Shown here in pieces: positions 21,736-33,229 of a DNA stretch of 64,000 nucleotides (positions are counted from its first letter, which is position 1; the number at the start of each line of letters is the position of its first letter). Position numbers and translations under genes: made by a program. Under the pieces are notes generated by a model. That model was given only the letters and a program-made list of their open reading frames with translations, made no database searches and was not told the DNA's origin. This DNA comes from Proteles cristata cristata (taxonomy: Eukaryota; Chordata; Mammalia; Carnivora; Hyaenidae), in contig JAESUZ010001752.1 of the NCBI GenBank assembly GCA_017311185.1, positions 124,001 through 188,000 of the forward strand, written 5' to 3'.

Positions 21736-21880
21736 TCAGTGTTTTCCAAAATTTAATGTGGTAACCAACCATCTGCAGATTCTAACTTAGTGAGTCAGTG
21801 ATGAGGTCTGTGATTCTTTGTTTCTCACAAGCCCTCATGTGTGGCAGGTGCTGCTGAATCACTTTAAATGGTAATAGGGT
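21736..21880 (+). mobile_element. MER5A-type hAT MITE
   Basis: 'gattctaacttagtgagtca', 'ctgtgattctttgtttctca' and 'ggtgctgctgaatc' follow the MER5A centre. Confidence 0.65.
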
Positions 21881-21965
21881 ATGATATTGGAGATGATGTG
21901 ATTATATTTTGTAAAACTGAAGGATTTTAGGCAGGAGCATGAAGCTGTTGGAAAGAAAATAAGGA
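21881..21965 (-). mobile_element. L2 fragment
   Basis: 'aaactgaaggattttaggca' and 'ggagcatgaagctg' are consistent with continuation of antisense L2. Confidence 0.5.
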
Positions 21966-22004
21966 AAATTAGCAAAGGAAATCAAAAGAAGACATCTTTG
22001 ATCT

Positions 22005-22145
22005 AGGCCCCAAGCCTTGCCTTTTCTGAAACAAGCAGACTCCTCCACACCTTAGGCCATTGCAAATGCTGGTCCTTCTTGCTGAGATGTGTTTCTCCCT
22101 CAGATGAATGCCTCCTTATCCATGAAGTGGAGACTTATTCTAGTT
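22005..22145 (+). mobile_element. L2 fragment
   Basis: 'ccattgcaaatgctggtcct' and 'gagatgtgtttctccctcag' match L2 (the 'CACATGCTGTTCCCTC' region). Followed by a SINE in its tail. Confidence 0.65.
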
Positions 22146-22148
22146 TTT

Positions 22149-22353
22149 TAAATTTTTTTAATGTTTATTTTTGAGAGAGAGAGAGAAAGAACAGAGGAGG
22201 GGCAGAAAGAGAGAGAGACACAGAATCTGAAGCAGGCTCCAGGCTCTAAACTGTCAGCACAGAGCCTGATGCGGGGCTCAAACTCACAGACCATGAAATC
22301 ATGACCTGAGGTGAAGCTGGACACTTAACCGACTGAGCCACCCAGGTGCCCCA
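22149..22353 (-). mobile_element. SINEC (felid CAN-SINE)
   Basis: Antisense copy with perfect 16-bp TSD ACTTATTCTAGTTTTT at 22133-22148 and 22354-22369. The ordinary CTGTCAGCACAGAGCC variant. Confidence 0.98.
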
Positions 22354-22394
22354 ACTTATTCTAGTTTTTGTGTTTCTTAGTTAGACAAGCTTAT

Positions 22395-22485
22395 CAGAAT
22401 GTTTCTCGGAGAATGTGAAGGCAACTTCCTGCATCGGAATCACTTGGGGATGCTTATTAAAACTGCAGGTTCCCCTTGATTAAGG
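22395..22485 (+). mobile_element. MER5A-type fragment
   Basis: 'atcggaatcacttggggatg' and 'cttattaaaactgcaggttc' match the MER5A 5' half. Confidence 0.65.
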
Positions 22486-22919
22486 TATCTGACAAGTGCC
22501 AACTGGTAAAGTTGGAGGGGGTGTTGGAGTTGAAACAGCAACATTCTATCACCGTCACAGTAAAGATTGGTTCAGGCAAGACATATCAACAAGTGGTAAA
22601 TCTAGGGGGCTTTTAACTAGGTGCAGGATATTTACTTGATCTTAAATTAGATCACCCCTTTTTAACAGATGGATTATTCGAAGCAAGGGAAAATATAGCT
22701 TCTACATAGTAGAGGAGGACAGTACCAATGTGAGGCAGATGGACAGGGTACAAGTGTGTGTCTTTAGATATGATACTTTGAGAAGGCCACAACATTGCTT
22801 GGATGCTATCACAGCTGGGAATGCACAGCCTAGATCTATTTAGGAGAAAACATCAGCACACAATAAAGAATTTGGCCTTACCCAAAGAAGTTTGGCTGTT
22901 GCCCTAGGCTCTGGGAGAT
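22486..22919. other. Unassigned
   Basis: No element recognised with confidence over ~430 bp. Confidence 0.3.
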
Positions 22920-23515
22920 AATCTGTATCATAACTGATAGGAGTGTCTTATGGAAGATGCTTAGGATGGAAGCTGGCCACATGAGAGAGACTGACCTTGT
23001 GAATAGAATGGGGAACTTAGGGCACATGACACAAGTTGACCTGGGGACTGAGTTCAACCATGTGGGTGATCAGTCAATCGATTGATCATGCCTCTGTGAT
23101 GAAACTCAATACAAGCTCTACACATTATGGCTTGAGTGGGCTTCCCTCACCCAATGCTTGTCTGTATTGTCACGTATAAATTCTGGGAGGCCAGTACATG
23201 CTAATTCCTGGGGGAGAAGAAAACAGAAAATTCCTGTTTGGAATCCTCCACGACTCTGTCTTATGCATCTATTCTTTTGGCTGATTTTAATCTGTATCCT
23301 TTCCCTGTAATAAACCATAAATGTGAGTAAAACAGCCTTCAGTGAGTTCTTTGAGCTTTTCTAGCAAATATTGAACTTGAAGGTAGTTTTGATAATGCCT
23401 TGAATTTATAGTTGGTGTTAGATGTGAGGATAGACTTGGGGACTATGCCTTCAAACTTCACAGTTTGGTCAACTCTGGACAATTGGGCAAATCCCCAATG
23501 AGGAACTTTCTATTT
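22920..23515 (+). mobile_element. LTR-like element, ERVL/ERV3 type
   Basis: 'atcatgcctctgtgatgaaa', 'cctttccctgtaataaacca' (AATAAA), 'gagttctttgagcttttcta' and 'ttatagttggtgttagatgt' have the same order as in the insert at 12783-13569, suggesting a related LTR group. A start TG is not defined. Confidence 0.55.
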
Positions 23516-23534
23516 AAAAAAGCAGATGATGTTC

Positions 23535-24020
23535 TTCCCAAAGTGTCAGTGTCATAAAAGACAAAGCAAGGCTGGGGAACTGTTCCAGATTAAGGGGGAG
23601 GGGGGGTGGTGTGTGTGTGTGAAAGAGGCATGACAATTAAATGCAAAACCTAATCTTAGACTGGATCCTATTCTAGAATAAAAAAAAATCCATAAAGATA
23701 TGGTTGGGTCCATTGATAAAACTGGAAAATGGATGGTAGTTTAGAAAGAAGAATTATACATCTAGTTAAATTTACAGAAATCAATACCTCTTTGTGGCTA
23801 TGTAAGAGAACATCCTTATTCTTTTTAGCAAAAACACACTGAAGTGTTTGGATCTAGCGGGCCATAGTGTCCCAAATTGTTTAGAAAAATTATTTACCGA
23901 GAGAAAGAGATAAAATGACATAGTAAATGGCACAAAATGCAATGCTATATTGTAACTTTCCTGTAAGTTTGAAACTATTTTCAAATAAGAAGTTACATAA
24001 AATGTAGACCCTATACCTAG
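23535..24020 (+). mobile_element. L1M 3'UTR, first copy
   Basis: 'ggctggggaactgttccaga', 'catgacaattaaatgcaaaa', 'ggctatgtaagagaacatcc' and 'ctgtaagtttgaaactattt' follow an old L1M 3'UTR. A G-run and GT repeat sit at 23598-23622. Confidence 0.65.
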
Positions 24021-24059
24021 CACTGAAGTCTTTGTTCTAAAATCATTCTTCAATAAAAG

Positions 24060-25310
24060 CTGCCAAGTCTTCTTGAAGAAATGGATTGGACTGGATCATG
24101 AAAAATGTAAGATAGGCCTGAAGCATCTTATATTGCTAGGAAGTGAGCACATGCTCAAAAACAAATTAAAAAAAACCAAACAAACCCTAAATTGCTGGGC
24201 ATGTGTCAAAAGGAACACAGAGGCCAGCCAGAGGGCTTCCAATGGCCAAAGCTGGGATAATTTGTGCAACCGAATACAACAGAATTGAATTATAACCTAA
24301 AGTTTAAAATAAAGAGCCATTAGTTCATACTGGCCTAAAAATGATTGAATAAATAAATAGGGAGAAGAGACAAATCTTCATGCAGAAGTATTCCAAATAA
24401 TTTGTGTAGGTACTCTACCCTTAAGGATGAGGAGGGAATCTTCCCATTTCTTAAGTGTGGGCTGCACGTAGTGACTTCCTTGCAAAGAGTAAGTATGGAA
24501 GTCATTAAAAAAAAAAAAGAGTAGCTTTACAGTGGAGAAAACTGACACACATAACCTCAGTCAGTGACCAAGGTCAATGTCAACAGTGATAAGTCATGCT
24601 GATTGATATGATAAAATGGCACTTTGCTCTGTGGTTGCCCTCCCCAAACTCACAGTCCCAGTCTAATCGTGGGGAAAACATCACACAGATCCCAATAGAG
24701 GGGCATTCTGTAAAGCACCTGACCAGTACTCCTCAAAATCCTGAAAGTCATGAAAAATAAGGAAAATCTGAGAAACTAGCACAACCAGGGGGAGCCTAAG
24801 GAGACATGACAACTAAATGTAATGTGGTGTCCCGAATGGGACTCTGGAACAGAAAGAGGCATTAGGTAAAAACTAAGGAAATTTGAATTAGTAAGTAAAA
24901 GTGTATTAATATTGGTTTATAAATTTTAATAAATGAACTGTACAAATCTGTCAATAATAGAGGAAACTGGGAAAGAGAGTGTATGGGAATTCACTGCATT
25001 ATCTTCTCAATTCTTCTGTAAATTTAAAACTGTTCTTTTTTAAAATATTTTTTTATTTTTTAGTTCTAGGAGAGAGAGAGAGAGAGAGACAGAGAGAGAC
25101 AGCGTGAGCAGGTGAGGGTCAGAGAGGGAGATACAGACTCTGAAACAGGCTCCAGGCTCGGAGCTGGCAGTCAGCACAGAGCCCGACGCGGGGCTCGAAC
25201 CCACGAACCGCGAGATCATGACCTAAGCTAAAGCCGGACGCTTAACCGACTAAGCCACCCAGGCTCCCCGATTTAAAACTGTTCTAACAAATAAAGTCTA
25301 GAAAAATGCA
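24060..25310 (+). mobile_element. L1M 3'UTR, long copy split by a SINE
   Basis: 'gagccattagttcatactgg', 'gtgtgggctgcacgtagtga', 'caacagtgataagtcatgct', 'catgacaactaaatgtaatg' and 'taaatttaaaactgttct' run in the L1M 3'UTR order. SINE 25037-25270 lies just before the 3' tail 'aacaaataaagtctagaaaa'. Confidence 0.75.
25037..25270 (-). mobile_element. SINEC, GCCAGCTCAGAG variant
   Basis: Full antisense copy with many intact CpGs (GACGCGGGGCTCGAACCCAC). Perfect 15-bp TSD ATTTAAAACTGTTCT at 25022-25036 and 25271-25285. GA tract of ~18 bp in the pyrimidine region. Confidence 0.98.
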
Positions 25311-26360
25311 GGATCTGGGTGAAGTCACTGAGAGTGGGGCTTAGCAAGCTACAAATTTAGAGTCAGATTAATTACTATCAGTCAACATTTAAAGATCACT
25401 GGCTGATCATGCATTGTAAAGTTGCTTCATTGCTCTGTTGCTTCCCCAGCTAGGCATGATTTAATCAAAGTCGTGGAGTCTGTCTCCTAGTTCCTGAGAC
25501 CTCAGCTAATAACAGAGCCTAGCTCAGGGATGTACTCCATAGAAGCCAACTGAATAATTAATATTAACGACCAGTTCTGCGTGCGTGAGAGCACCTGGGG
25601 AGAGTAACAGTTAAAACAATAACCCCCTAGGTTCAATTTCAACTAATCTTAATGACTGAGCACTTGCTATCCATCAGGAGTCAACAGATATTTACCTTGG
25701 GCAGCCCTGTGATTGTTAATGATTCCAGGTTCCCATCCACTGGTCTTTGAAAGGGAGGAGTTGCAGCTTCCTGGCTCTGGGGTGTGTTCTCTGCTCCTGC
25801 TGGTGCTGGGGGACGGGGCGGCGTGGGGGGGAAGCCGGGGGAGGGAAAGTGAGGAGATGAGGGTGAGCAGTCTGCAGACATCCAGGGTGCCTGCTGGGGG
25901 AGCTGCTTTCCTCAGTGTTGCTAACTGAGCAGAGCTGGGAACAGAGCCAGGCCACCGCCTGGGTGACCTCTCCCAGCTCATTCACAGACACTTATGGGGC
26001 ACTGGCTCCCTGCTGTTTGGCTGGATGCTGGGGCCAGAGAAGCTCAGCGACTAGCTGAAAGCTTCAGGAGTGCTGGTATCTCCTCCCTCCTCTTCTGGCT
26101 TCCCTGTGGTCTGGTTTCATTTCTGGTCATTTTCTTCCTAGATCGACTGTCTTTTCTTGGCTTTGATCTTTGGCTCTGGCTTCGGGTCCTGATTTTGTTT
26201 TTACTCTGGGGCAGCCGCGTCTCCGCGGATTGAGCCTTTGCTAACAACATTCTCTGGCACTGCTCTGGGACAGCACATCATGTTCTGCCTTTGTAGGGAC
26301 CAGTCCTGGAGACCATGTGGACTATTAAGGCAAATCCAAGAGTCGCTTTTGAAAAGAGCT
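25311..26360. other. Unassigned; GC-rich segment 25700-25990
   Basis: No repeat recognised. 25790-25850 is G-rich with several CpGs (GGACGGGGCGGCGTGG). On the minus strand an AAG/GTAAAT donor-like site sits at ~25693, so 25694-25990 could be a minus-strand 5' exon, but no protein is recognisable. The plus frame 25994-26233 encodes a hydrophobic, leucine-rich peptide with no known family. Confidence 0.35.
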
Positions 26361-26575
26361 CCTAGAAGTGAAGCAAGTATAGCAACTGTTTAATTCTGTG
26401 GTAGTCAGTGTGCTGGGTGCTTTGCAAGTACTGCCCCAGATAACCTTAAAAAGCAGCCCCTCTGAGGAAGTATGAATGGACTCGTTTTCCAGAAGAAGAA
26501 ACTGAGGGCAGAGAGGTTCAGTCCCTTGCATCTAGTAAGTGGCAGAGAAGGGCTTTGCATGCAGGCAATGTTACA
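26361..26575 (-). mobile_element. MIR SINE
   Basis: 'tgtgctgggtgctttgcaag', 'aagaaactgagggcagagag' and 'catctagtaagtggcagaga' are antisense MIR. Confidence 0.85.
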
Positions 26576-26609
26576 TTTGTGGGTTAATGGAAATACATGC
26601 ATTAAGAGA

Positions 26610-27590
26610 GACTAAATAATGGTGGCTTAAGAAGATAGAAGGTTTATTTTTCTCTTTCATAAATGGCTAAGCTAGAATGCAGGGACAGAGAGGTAGGTGA
26701 GTGCAGCAGACACGTCTCTCCTGGGGGTGACCATATTCCCTGCACAGTCACCATTTCTGTCCACTTGGACCATCCATCTTCTACCATCTATGTGTCCCTG
26801 AAGGTCCTCTCTGTCGTTCACCACCAGAGAACTCTTTGCCTGGAGTGAGGCAGGCTCAAGGTGCTGGCGAATGAATGCACCCTTCCTCCAATATTCCTAT
26901 CAATTTCTGCAGGTGTTGCTATAAAATCCCTCAGCTCCTTTGCCCTTAAGGCAGGATAACTCTGGGTCATGTTCTATGTGCTCCCAGTATTCCCATTGTG
27001 ATTGAGCCCTAACTGCCCATGGTGGAAATGGCTTGGTAATGTACACTTTACTGTTTCTTTCCCTTATCTGTTTCACTCCCCTGCTCCCTCTTGGTGTTTC
27101 CTGGAATCATCTCTGAAATAAATGCACTCAAATCCTTATCTTCCAGGAAGCCAAAACCAAACACAATAGTGGTATAGTCTGTAGAGCCTCAGGGACCCAA
27201 GTTCCTTCTATCTCTTTGTTGTATCATTTCCCAAGGTGTTGTCTTCATCTGCATGGTCAGAGCTGATTTATTATCAGCACATGGATTTTTTTACCCCTGA
27301 GGAAGAATAGAAAGTGGAGAGCAACAAGCTTCCCTTCAATGCTATATCCCATAGGTAGCAAAATCACTTTCCCTTACATCTAATTGGCCAGAACCTAGTC
27401 ATATGGTTACACCTAGCTGCAAGGGAGTCCTTGTGCTCAGCTAGAGTGCCAGGGTTCCATTGTTAAAAGGAATACTTGGAGAATTAATTAGCATTACTTA
27501 TAGACCCAATACTTCATTGCCTTGTTAAGCAATTGAGGAGAGGGAGGGAGTGGTCTTGGGAATGGATATTAGAGAGATGGCCTGGATCAG
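26610..27590 (+). mobile_element. Old interspersed repeat, family uncertain
   Basis: 26610-26700 ('aagaaggtttatttttctct'-like), then 27185-27420 ('ttggccagaacctagtcata', 'gttacacctagctgcaaggg') recall a repeat seen in many mammalian genomes that I cannot name. The middle (26850-27175, 'ctggaatcatctctgaaata') looks like a separate LTR-like insert. Low certainty on boundaries. Confidence 0.45.
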
Positions 27591-27629
27591 AATGTAAAAG
27601 AGGTTGTTTTGCAGGTTAAAGGATTCGGG

Positions 27630-27668
27630 TTTTTTGCGGGGGGGGGGGTGTGTGTGTTGGTGGGGGTG
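27630..27668. repeat. G-rich/GT tract
   Basis: A run of ten or more G followed by TGTGTGTGTT; G-quadruplex potential is limited to one long run. Confidence 0.8.
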
Positions 27669-27699
27669 TCATTGTAACATTTCATCAGTTATGTGATTC

Positions 27700-28010
27700 T
27701 GTGACTTTAAGCTTTTGAAAAGAGTCCTCTGTTGACAGCAAGGAATTGGGTTGATGAGGCAACCATCTGATATTTGGAATTCAGATTTGGAGATTTGGGC
27801 ATCAGGTGGCTGACTTTTACAGGGATCCTGATGAGAGCCAGTGGGGGCCTGACCTGGGGCATGGGCCATGGAGAAAGAGATAAAGTGACTAATTCAAGAT
27901 ATGTGTAATCAGTATTGACATTAGAGTTAAGGAAAGCATTGAGGATAATGCTATTGAGTTCTGTAATCAGAGGCCCAGAGTACTGTGGCACTCTTGACGC
28001 TCAGTCCAGA
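27700..28010 (-). mobile_element. L2-like segment
   Basis: 'tttggagatttgggcatcag', 'agagataaagtgactaattc' and 'gaggcccagagtactgtggc' are compatible with internal antisense L2; diverged. Confidence 0.45.
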
Positions 28011-28039
28011 GGTAATGTGTGCATGACAGAAAATTGTTT

Positions 28040-28195
28040 TTCTGTGCCTGGAAACGTTACTTGCCAAGTGAGTGACCTTAGATAGTTAAGTCACTCCTAG
28101 TTCAGTTTCTCCACCTGTGAAATGGGTGATTATTATTATTTGTGGGGCTTCATTAGAGATGAATAAAGAGGTTAAGGTTCTTTGAGGGTGAATTA
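28040..28195 (+). mobile_element. MIR SINE
   Basis: 'gtgaccttagatagttaagt' and 'agtttctccacctgtgaaat' are the MIR core. Confidence 0.75.
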
Positions 28196-28344
28196 AATGG
28201 AAGCATTTTTATAACAGGGAAAAGTCAAGAAAGAAATTGAGATGATTGAGATTAAAAAAATGGGGACTCATCACATAGGAACACTTTAAAGAGGGAGCTT
28301 TCAGAGAGAGTTTAACAAATCATATTTGGTGCGCACGTGTTGGA
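28196..28344. other. Unassigned
   Basis: Nothing recognised. Confidence 0.3.
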
Positions 28345-28580
28345 AAAACTCAGACTTTGATATCTAGCACATAAGAAATCCAGATCTGGTTCTCCCACAT
28401 ACTTATCTGTGTGACCTCTGGCAAGTTACTCAACATCTCTGAGTCGCAGGCACCTCATCCATAAAGAAGCGGAGACACGTGCCTCTCCATTATAGGGTTG
28501 TGGCCATTATGCGAGTGTTAGTAAAGTGCCTAGCGCAGAGCCTGGCACACAACAGATACTTCACAAATGTGAATTCCCTC
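28345..28580 (+). mobile_element. MIR SINE
   Basis: 'gtgacctctggcaagttact', 'tgagtcgcaggcacctcatc' and 'agcctggcacacaacagata' give a near full-length MIR. Confidence 0.85.
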
Positions 28581-29254
28581 TTCCTTTTGTCTAACAGAAA
28601 TCAAAAGATCTAGTGGATTCTGTTGGTTTAGTCAAAAAGGAGTTAATTCAGAGAGGAAAAATCACCCCATCTGATACTTGGAATTCAGTCAAGGGAACCT
28701 GGTTGTTTGAGTCATATCTTCTTTTTCCACCCGTTGTGTTGGCTTGGTTTCGGCACAGCCTTTGTCAGAGCCACTTGCTGGAATACCAAGAGAAGGCTCT
28801 GTGGAAATACAAGGCAGGATTAATATGGTGATTTCAGAAGTATAAGGTATGGTGACATGAAACCAATTAAATAACATTTCCTCCCTCCCACCTCAGGGTA
28901 ATGACTCCGGAATTGAAGGGAATGGCTCCAACCGAAGGAGAGGGAGCCATAGTTTGCGGTCCATATGCCTGCTTCATTTTGCAGCCACTTCTAGATGCCC
29001 ATCTGTTTGTGACTGCCTAGTCTAGCCATGGGGCTTATAAAACGGCATCTACATCTATGGATGCCTTCACTCAACAGATGTGAGAATGAGGGATGTCTAC
29101 ATCTGACACCAAGAGCATTTGCCATCCCTTCATGTCTCTTTCCACTCCATTTTCTCCTGTTTACCTTTCAATTTCACTTAAGTATATTTTTAATTCTTGT
29201 TATTTGTAGCAAAATGTAAAAAGGAAAGGATTCTAGAATTTGTGGCATTCCCGT
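28581..29254. other. Unassigned
   Basis: No repeat named over ~670 bp. 28761-28828 is bounded by TTTCGGCACAG and GTGATT, weak splice-like signals; not called. Confidence 0.3.
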
Positions 29255-29425
29255 TCTGTGCTTGGTGCTTGAGGGACACACTGTTTCTATTATATCTCAC
29301 ATAATCATCGCCATTGGGTTGGAATAATGAAAAAACTTTGGTCCAAAAAAATGAAGTTACTTGTCCAAGTTTGTATACCAGGAAATGGTGACCCTGGGAT
29401 TAAACTCTGGCCTAATTGCAGAAAT
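29255..29425 (-). mobile_element. MIR SINE
   Basis: 'atatctcacataatcatcgc', 'gaagttacttgtccaagttt' and 'ctgggattaaactctggcct' are antisense MIR. Confidence 0.7.
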
Positions 29426-29839
29426 CTGGACTAATGAAGAATGACGATTAAAATACTTCCCTCCCTACTCTTACCTTACACACCACCACCAATAAACCAG
29501 CCCACCCTCTCCCGCTTTCTGTGTCCTCCAGCCGATGACCCCTTGAGAATTTGAGCTCAAATGACTTTGATCCTAAAGAATGAGCTCCCTCTAGTGGAAG
29601 AGTATGGTTTGGCCTAACTTCAATTTTTTGGGGACATGGAACATAAAGATGGGCTCTTTCTTTTATGTGGTACAATTTTGTCTAAAGATACATTATTGAG
29701 ACTCTCTCAATACAGTGCAAAGCTGGAATCCACATCTGGGTGGACTCGCATTGCAAAGTTAATGCTGGGGAAAAATGTTAACCCCTGTGTATCCCAGGAT
29801 AGTGAGGGGACAGTGGAATTTTCACAGAGCTCTCTGATT
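29426..29839. other. Unassigned
   Basis: No recognised feature; frame 29636-29986 runs into the next MIR. Confidence 0.3.
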
Positions 29840-30045
29840 TGCCAAGAGCTGTCACATCTCTGTCTCAGGATCCTCACAACATCTCTGGGAGGCAGGTGTT
29901 CCTTCTCTATAGTTGAGGGAGCTAGGGATCAGAGAGGTGAAGTGGATTTCTCAAGGTCGCTCAGCTGGTCAGTAAAGAAGCCATAATTCTAACCTGGGGT
30001 TTCCACTTCTGGACCCTGTGCTCTTTCAACTACAGCATGGAAATT
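29840..30045 (-). mobile_element. MIR SINE
   Basis: 'aggatcctcacaacatctct', 'cagagaggtgaagtggattt' and 'tcgctcagctggtcagtaaa' match antisense MIR. Confidence 0.85.
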
Positions 30046-30087
30046 TTCCATTACAGAAGTGGATCTACATCACGGTGGATCATTTGT

Positions 30088-30122
30088 CACGTGAGGGATG
30101 GGTAATCATGGTGGTGACGTCA
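30088..30122. promoter_or_regulatory. E-box and CRE-like motifs
   Basis: CACGTG (30088-30093) and a full palindromic CRE TGACGTCA (30115-30122) lie 21 bp apart between a MIR and an L2. Both contain CpG, which is rare here. Motif match only; no transcript is identified nearby. Confidence 0.4.
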
Positions 30123-30239
30123 GAATTAAATAAGACAGATTAAATTATAACAGATAGTTAAAATTTCCTGCCATGTCCCTCTTTTTCAGGTCCATCCTTT
30201 CACTCCTCTAGAAAGATAAAAATGAATATGACAAATCCT

Positions 30240-30690
30240 ACTGGATCCTTGCCTGAAAACCCCTTTTGCTCTCCATGACTCTCAGGATAACATCCAAACT
30301 CTTTGGCTTGGCATGCAAAAATCTTGCATGATCAGAAGCCTCCTTATGTTTACAGGCTTACCTTTCTCTGTACCTTAACCTACTGCCACATTAGGAAACT
30401 CAGCTTTTTCATTTTTCCCTACAAATATCAGCTTCTGTCATACCTTGCTCCATCTGGAGTAATTCTACTAACCTTTCCCTTTCCAGGTGAGGAATCACCT
30501 GTCTCTGAAGGTCACAGAATCGCATGGATTATATTCTGTGCTTCCATTCCCGTTCTTCTTGCATTTGGTGTGTAATTTTACTTTCTCTCAACTGTTACTC
30601 CTGGCTTTTTCATCTTTGGGTCCCCAGTGCCTAACACAACTCCTTGGCACACAGTGAGTTCGCTAAATGTTTGCTGAATGGCTTTAGGAA
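30240..30690 (+). mobile_element. L2 LINE 3' region
   Basis: 'gataacatccaaactctttg', 'cttgctccatctggagtaat', 'gggtccccagtgcctaacac' and 'gctaaatgtttgctgaatgg' run in L2 order. Confidence 0.85.
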
Positions 30691-31164
30691 AGGTATAAAG
30701 GAATATCTTTGAGAATTGTAGGCAGAATCAAAACCCAGTTGATGTGCAAACTGGGCTTTAGGGCTACTTGATAATCTGTAATTAAAACTCCTTGAAAGCC
30801 AGCATTCAAATGCTACCACCATGGGTTTTTCTTTACCATACGTGCAGAAACTCTTTTGAGCGTGAGGAAGAGATGGGAGTTTGTGGCTTATTGAATGACT
30901 CAGCCTTGAAAGGTCTGGATTGTTTTGCAGCCCAAATGCAAACTAGTGGCTCACTACAACGGTGCCGGAGGAGAGCTCTCCCAATGCTGTTCTCCATGGT
31001 ACCCTGGACCATCTCACTTGGCCCTCTAAGAACCTATGAAGATCTGACCTAGCTGATGTCTACCCAACCTTCTTTAAGTTTTTAATTGTTTTAATTATCA
31101 TCTATAAAATCTTCTGATTCAACAAATCAAGGCAGGGTCTTTCACTTCCTGAAACTCTTCTACA
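30691..31164. other. Unassigned
   Basis: No repeat or gene recognised. Frame 30792-31052 (86 codons) has no recognisable domain. Confidence 0.3.
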
Positions 31165-31975
31165 GCGTTCTTGACTAATGATCTTTTTGATCTTAAAAAC
31201 AAAAAACAAGAGACACTTATTTTACCAGCAAAATGAGTTTATTTGGGAAAAGCAGAGGAATTACAATTTGGGACGAGCAAACTATGGTGAACCATAGGCA
31301 AGTCCAGAGAACAAAGGAGATGGGTTTGCTTTTGTTGGGGGAAAGCAGGAAGGTGGGAGAAGTTGTTTTGTTCAGTTCTCATTGGCTGGGCTGTTGCTGG
31401 ACAAAGAGAAATTCTTCCTTCCACCTGCTGGGCTGTGTAAAGTAAGGTTCTTCCAGTTGGAGAATGGGAGATAGGTTTCTTGCTGCCAGTGGTAGTGTGT
31501 GAGAGCTCCCCCTGCAGGGCTTCATGACTCCATTTTACATGAGGTTTCCTTTATTTTCATAATCTTTTAGCATCTGCTTGAATCTAGTGGGCTCACTACT
31601 CTGAAAAGAGCCCATCAGTTGTTATTACAAACACGTTGCTTTAAATATTTATCTAAACTCTGCCTCCTTTAACTTCCCACTTACTAGTCGTTGGGTGTGG
31701 GAGGCATAAAACCTTCTTTTCTCCCCTCTTAGAAATATTTTTCTCATTGCCCACTCTTGAACCCCTTTTGCTCAGAGATATAGCTAATGGCTGCCTCTGA
31801 GCAATCTTGTAGCAGGCTTGGAGGTCTGCCCGCAGCGTGGGCTGCACACAGATGTCCCTGTAAGTATGAGATGGGACGTAATGTCTGCCAGCCGCACACC
31901 AATATGAACGCATCTGCAGCCTCCTCTGGTGGGAGGCGGTCAAGGCTGGAAGAAAGTATTTATTACAAACTATGA
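31165..31975. other. Possible old retroelement tract
   Basis: The interval has an LTR-like feel (AATGAGTTTATTTGGG near the start, paired short purine and pyrimidine blocks, 'gtatttattacaaac' at the end) and recalls an interspersed mammalian repeat. I could not confirm a family or find terminal repeats. Short frames on both strands are not gene-like. Confidence 0.3.
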
Positions 31976-32859
31976 TAACAGGAACTAAAAGCCATCCATA
32001 CTCCCTCAGTCATGAAAATCAATGGTTTTATTTTCTGTGTTTGCTGCTACTGTCCGTCCATATGCGGAGCTCATTTTTATAGTTACACCAATGAGATAGG
32101 TATTTCATGCATTTTTCCTTGCTGAATGAATCCTGACTGTTTTTCATGTGATTTAAAAGTTGCCTGAATTATTTTAAAGGATGTGGAAACACGATGATTT
32201 ACCCGTCTGTTCCCTAATGTTGGATAGGCGGGTTATCTCCAGATTTTGGCAATTGTGGGTAGTGTACAACTTAGGGCCAAGCCTTCCCCCTCCCGCATGG
32301 CCAGCAGCAGCTGCCAGGGACCCTGGCCTGGACTGAGTCTGTCATCATTGAGGGCAATAGTCTGTGGGGCTTTGAACACTCCAGTGAGTCTGAAAAGAAT
32401 CCTGCTGCCTTTGGGCTGGTATCCACAGAGCTTGAGGAAGGCTTGGCTCCTTCACACCCCTACAATCCCCATGGAGTGGCTCCATCTTACACCTGGGCCT
32501 TTGTTCTGGTTTCCAATCCCCTCACCGGGAAACTGGCTCCAGTCTTTGTACTTAACTCTGACACCATCACTAATGTGCTGCAATGTACACTATGCTGGCC
32601 ACCCAAAGCCTTCTTCAGAAGTGCCGGTAGTGTTACCTGCAGACAGTTATACAAGATTACTGCCATTGAAGACAGTTGTCTTGCCAAAGCCATGGTCCCT
32701 TCCCTGAGCCACCTCCATGATAGATGCAGGGACAGGCCTGGTCCTCTCTCTGCAACCTGGGACAACTCTGAAGGGCCATCCTAGCCTCAGGGCTGAGAGT
32801 AGCTTCTCCATTAGGGCTCCATCACAGCGCAACTGCTCCCTTTGCTCATTCTGCTTCCT
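31976..32859. other. Unassigned, with a 153-codon frame
   Basis: 32246-32707 (+) is open for 153 codons and overlaps 113-codon (+) and 92-codon (-) frames, so openness reflects composition rather than coding. The translation is proline- and leucine-rich with no domain I recognise. 32220-32265 vaguely resembles an L1 scrap. Confidence 0.3.
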
Positions 32860-32975
32860 TTCCTCCCCTTCCTTCCATAGGCAACACTCCCTAGATCACA
32901 TCCTAATAAACCTCCTGCACACTAATCTCTGTGTCATTGTTGGCCTCCTGGGAAAACCTGTGACACCTCCCTGGT
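32860..32975 (+). mobile_element. LTR-like 3' end
   Basis: 'cacatcctaataaacctcct' followed by 'gcacactaatctctgtgtca' is a motif seen at ends of old mammalian repeats. Family not named. Confidence 0.4.
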
Positions 32976-33229
32976 CCCCACTGCCTGGGCTCTGCTCTCC
33001 CCACAGCAGCTGGCCACTACCTGGGATGCGGATGCAGGTGGGATGTCTCTACTCCCCTGAGCCAGACTGCCCTCAGCTACACTTGGGGCATCACTGGTGA
33101 GGTCAGTTTCCAGCTTTTCCCCTGAGATTGTTTTCAAGTCTCCCTTCACCCTTAAATCTTCCAAAGGATTACTAAATTCTGGTGACTGGGTGATTGTAGT
33201 ACGCAGAAATCTCCTGCCCTTCCTTTTCT

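Noticed and set aside
25994..26233. Hydrophobic 79-codon frame resembling a membrane protein
   Set aside because: Leucine/phenylalanine richness comes from a CT-rich stretch. The minus strand is open too, and no family is recognisable.
32246..32707. 153-codon plus frame
   Set aside because: Three overlapping frames on both strands are open, and the translation is low in recognisable structure, so openness is compositional.
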